Assembly (NCBI GenBank): GCA_905216095.1
Contig: CAJMSQ010000036.1
Coordinates: 1 to 14,678 of the forward strand
Source: an uncultured bacterium
GTDB taxonomy: Bacteria; Bacteroidota; Bacteroidia; Bacteroidales; Bacteroidaceae
Length of the DNA: 14,678 nucleotides
Reading direction: 5' to 3'
Below, one piece after another: positions 13,766 through 14,678 of the stretch. Every line of letters begins with the position of its first letter. The first letter of the stretch is position 1. Made by a program: the position numbers and the translations under genes. The notes under the pieces were generated by a model. It was not told the DNA's origin, made no database searches, and was given only the letters and a program-made list of their open reading frames with translations.

Positions 13766-14678
13766 ATGAAGAAACATCCATTCCTGCCGATTACCGGGGC
13801 GTTAAGCCTGCTGGTGACGGCCATCCCGTTCACGGGCACGGCGCAAAACGCGCTGCAAAGGGCTACCGACGACCTGCAGGTGCGCAGCGAGGCTGTCGTC
13901 ACCGCGTCGCCGGGCACCACACCCTTCTACCTGAGCGCCAACCGATACGGCCTGTCGGGCACGGACGGCGGCTACGGCTACCTGCGCGGCGGACTGTTCC
14001 GCGCGGCCGAGGCCGACTCCGCACACAGGTGGCGCATCGGCTACGGCATCGACGTGGCCGCCGCATACGACATGACAAGCAGTTTCGTCGTCCAGCAGCT
14101 CTACGCCGACTTCGACTGGCGTGCCATCCGCCTCACGGTGGGCAGCAAGGAGCGGCCCTCGGAACTGAAAAACGCCCTGCTCAGTACGGGCGGTCTGACC
14201 GCGAGCATGAACGCGCGCCCCGTACCCCAGGTACGCCTGGGGCTGCCTGAGTTCTGGAACATCCCGGGCACGCACGGCTGGCTCGCCATCAAGGGACACG
14301 TGGCCTATGGCCGTTTCACCGATGACAGTTGGCAGGAAGACTTCCACGCACCCGGCGAACACTATGCCAAGGGCGTCTACTACCACTCCAAGGCCGGATT
14401 CCTGCGCATAGGCAACAAGGAGAAATTCCCCCTCACCTTCACCGGCGGACTGGAGATGTACGCGCAATTCGGCGGCGAGGCGTGGAACATTGGTTACCGC
14501 GCCGACGGCAACAGCTCGGGATTCACCGGCGACTACGTGAACATGAACGACGGACTGAAAGGCTTTTGGAACGCCTTCATACCGGGCGGCAGCGACGAAC
14601 GCGACGGGGATTTCGCCAACGTGGCGGGCAACCAGCTCGGAAGCTGGCACTTCAGCCTCGACTACCACGGCCGGGGAT
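13766..14678 (+). CDS. Wzi-like capsule assembly outer-membrane protein (5' part)
   Basis: An open frame from ATG 13766 runs to the window end (304 codons, 3' end missing). It begins with a Sec signal peptide (MKKHPFLPITGALSLLVTAI, cleavage likely after Ala26 in GTA before QN). The mature part shows the alternating beta-strand pattern of an outer-membrane barrel (YLRGGLFRAAEAD, RWRIGYGIDVAAAYD, FVVQQLYADFDWRAIRLTVG) and fits the family called 'capsule assembly Wzi family' in Bacteroidales. Conserved-looking parts are FYLSANRYGLSG, ASMNARPVPQVRLGLPEFW and the block WLAIKGHVAYGRFTDD. In E. coli Wzi binds group 1 capsule at the cell surface; the role in Bacteroidales is less clear. It has its own promoter and GC-rich codon use like the left part of the window. 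Confidence 0.8.
   Translation, partial: MKKHPFLPITGALSLLVTAIPFTGTAQNALQRATDDLQVRSEAVVTASPGTTPFYLSANRYGLSGTDGGYGYLRGGLFRAAEADSAHRWRIGYGIDVAAAYDMTSSFVVQQLYADFDWRAIRLTVGSKERPSELKNALLSTGGLTASMNARPVPQVRLGLPEFWNIPGTHGWLAIKGHVAYGRFTDDSWQEDFHAPGEHYAKGVYYHSKAGFLRIGNKEKFPLTFTGGLEMYAQFGGEAWNIGYRADGNSSGFTGDYVNMNDGLKGFWNAFIPGGSDERDGDFANVAGNQLGSWHFSLDYHGRG

Noticed and set aside
13802..14668. 288-codon - strand frame at the right end
   Set aside because: Antisense shadow of the wzi-like gene, which has a promoter, a signal peptide and family character on the + strand.

Overview
The window looks like chromosomal DNA from a GC-rich member of the Bacteroidales (Bacteroidota). Gene order and protein types fit that group, and several intergenic regions carry its characteristic -7 promoter box, TAnnTTTG. 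The genus cannot be fixed from this sequence. No rRNA, tRNA, CRISPR array, insertion sequence or attachment site was found.

Left part (about 190-7191, + strand): a housekeeping run rimP - nusA - infB - cvpA - sufB, covering ribosome maturation, transcription elongation/termination, translation initiation, a CvpA-type membrane protein and the Fe-S scaffold subunit SufB. A consensus-like promoter (167-198) is followed by a leader with a terminator-like hairpin carrying a GCAA tetraloop (210-237, then a T-tract), which could act as an attenuator. All three wide gaps between these genes hold GC-rich hairpins. The suf genes expected after sufB in this group (sufC, sufD, sufS) are absent from the remaining 7.4 kb.

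Middle part (about 7290-13535): a lower-GC accessory module. On the - strand are a 64-residue AraC-type half DNA-binding domain and a full-length, cysteine-rich AraC-family regulator, joined by an ATGA overlap. Divergent from them is an exported DUF362 protein followed by a MATE efflux transporter; a second + strand operon encodes a DUF3737 protein and a MalY/PatB-type PLP-dependent C-S lyase, ending at a strong intrinsic terminator. All three promoters of the module share one architecture: a bipartite 34-bp operator-like element with two GTAATT-like half-sites exactly 21 bp apart, ending exactly 22 bp before a TAnnTTTG box, with no good -33 box. This suggests a self-contained regulon activated by the AraC protein, which also controls its own synthesis. 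I infer, without proof, that the module senses and handles a thiol, electrophile or cysteine S-conjugate: cysteine-rich sensor, C-S lyase, efflux pump and exported DUF362 protein.

Right part (13536-14678): a non-coding stretch with a Bacteroidales-type promoter (13686-13717), then the 5' part of a Wzi-like capsule-assembly outer-membrane protein gene that runs off the window, with GC content back at the level of the left part.
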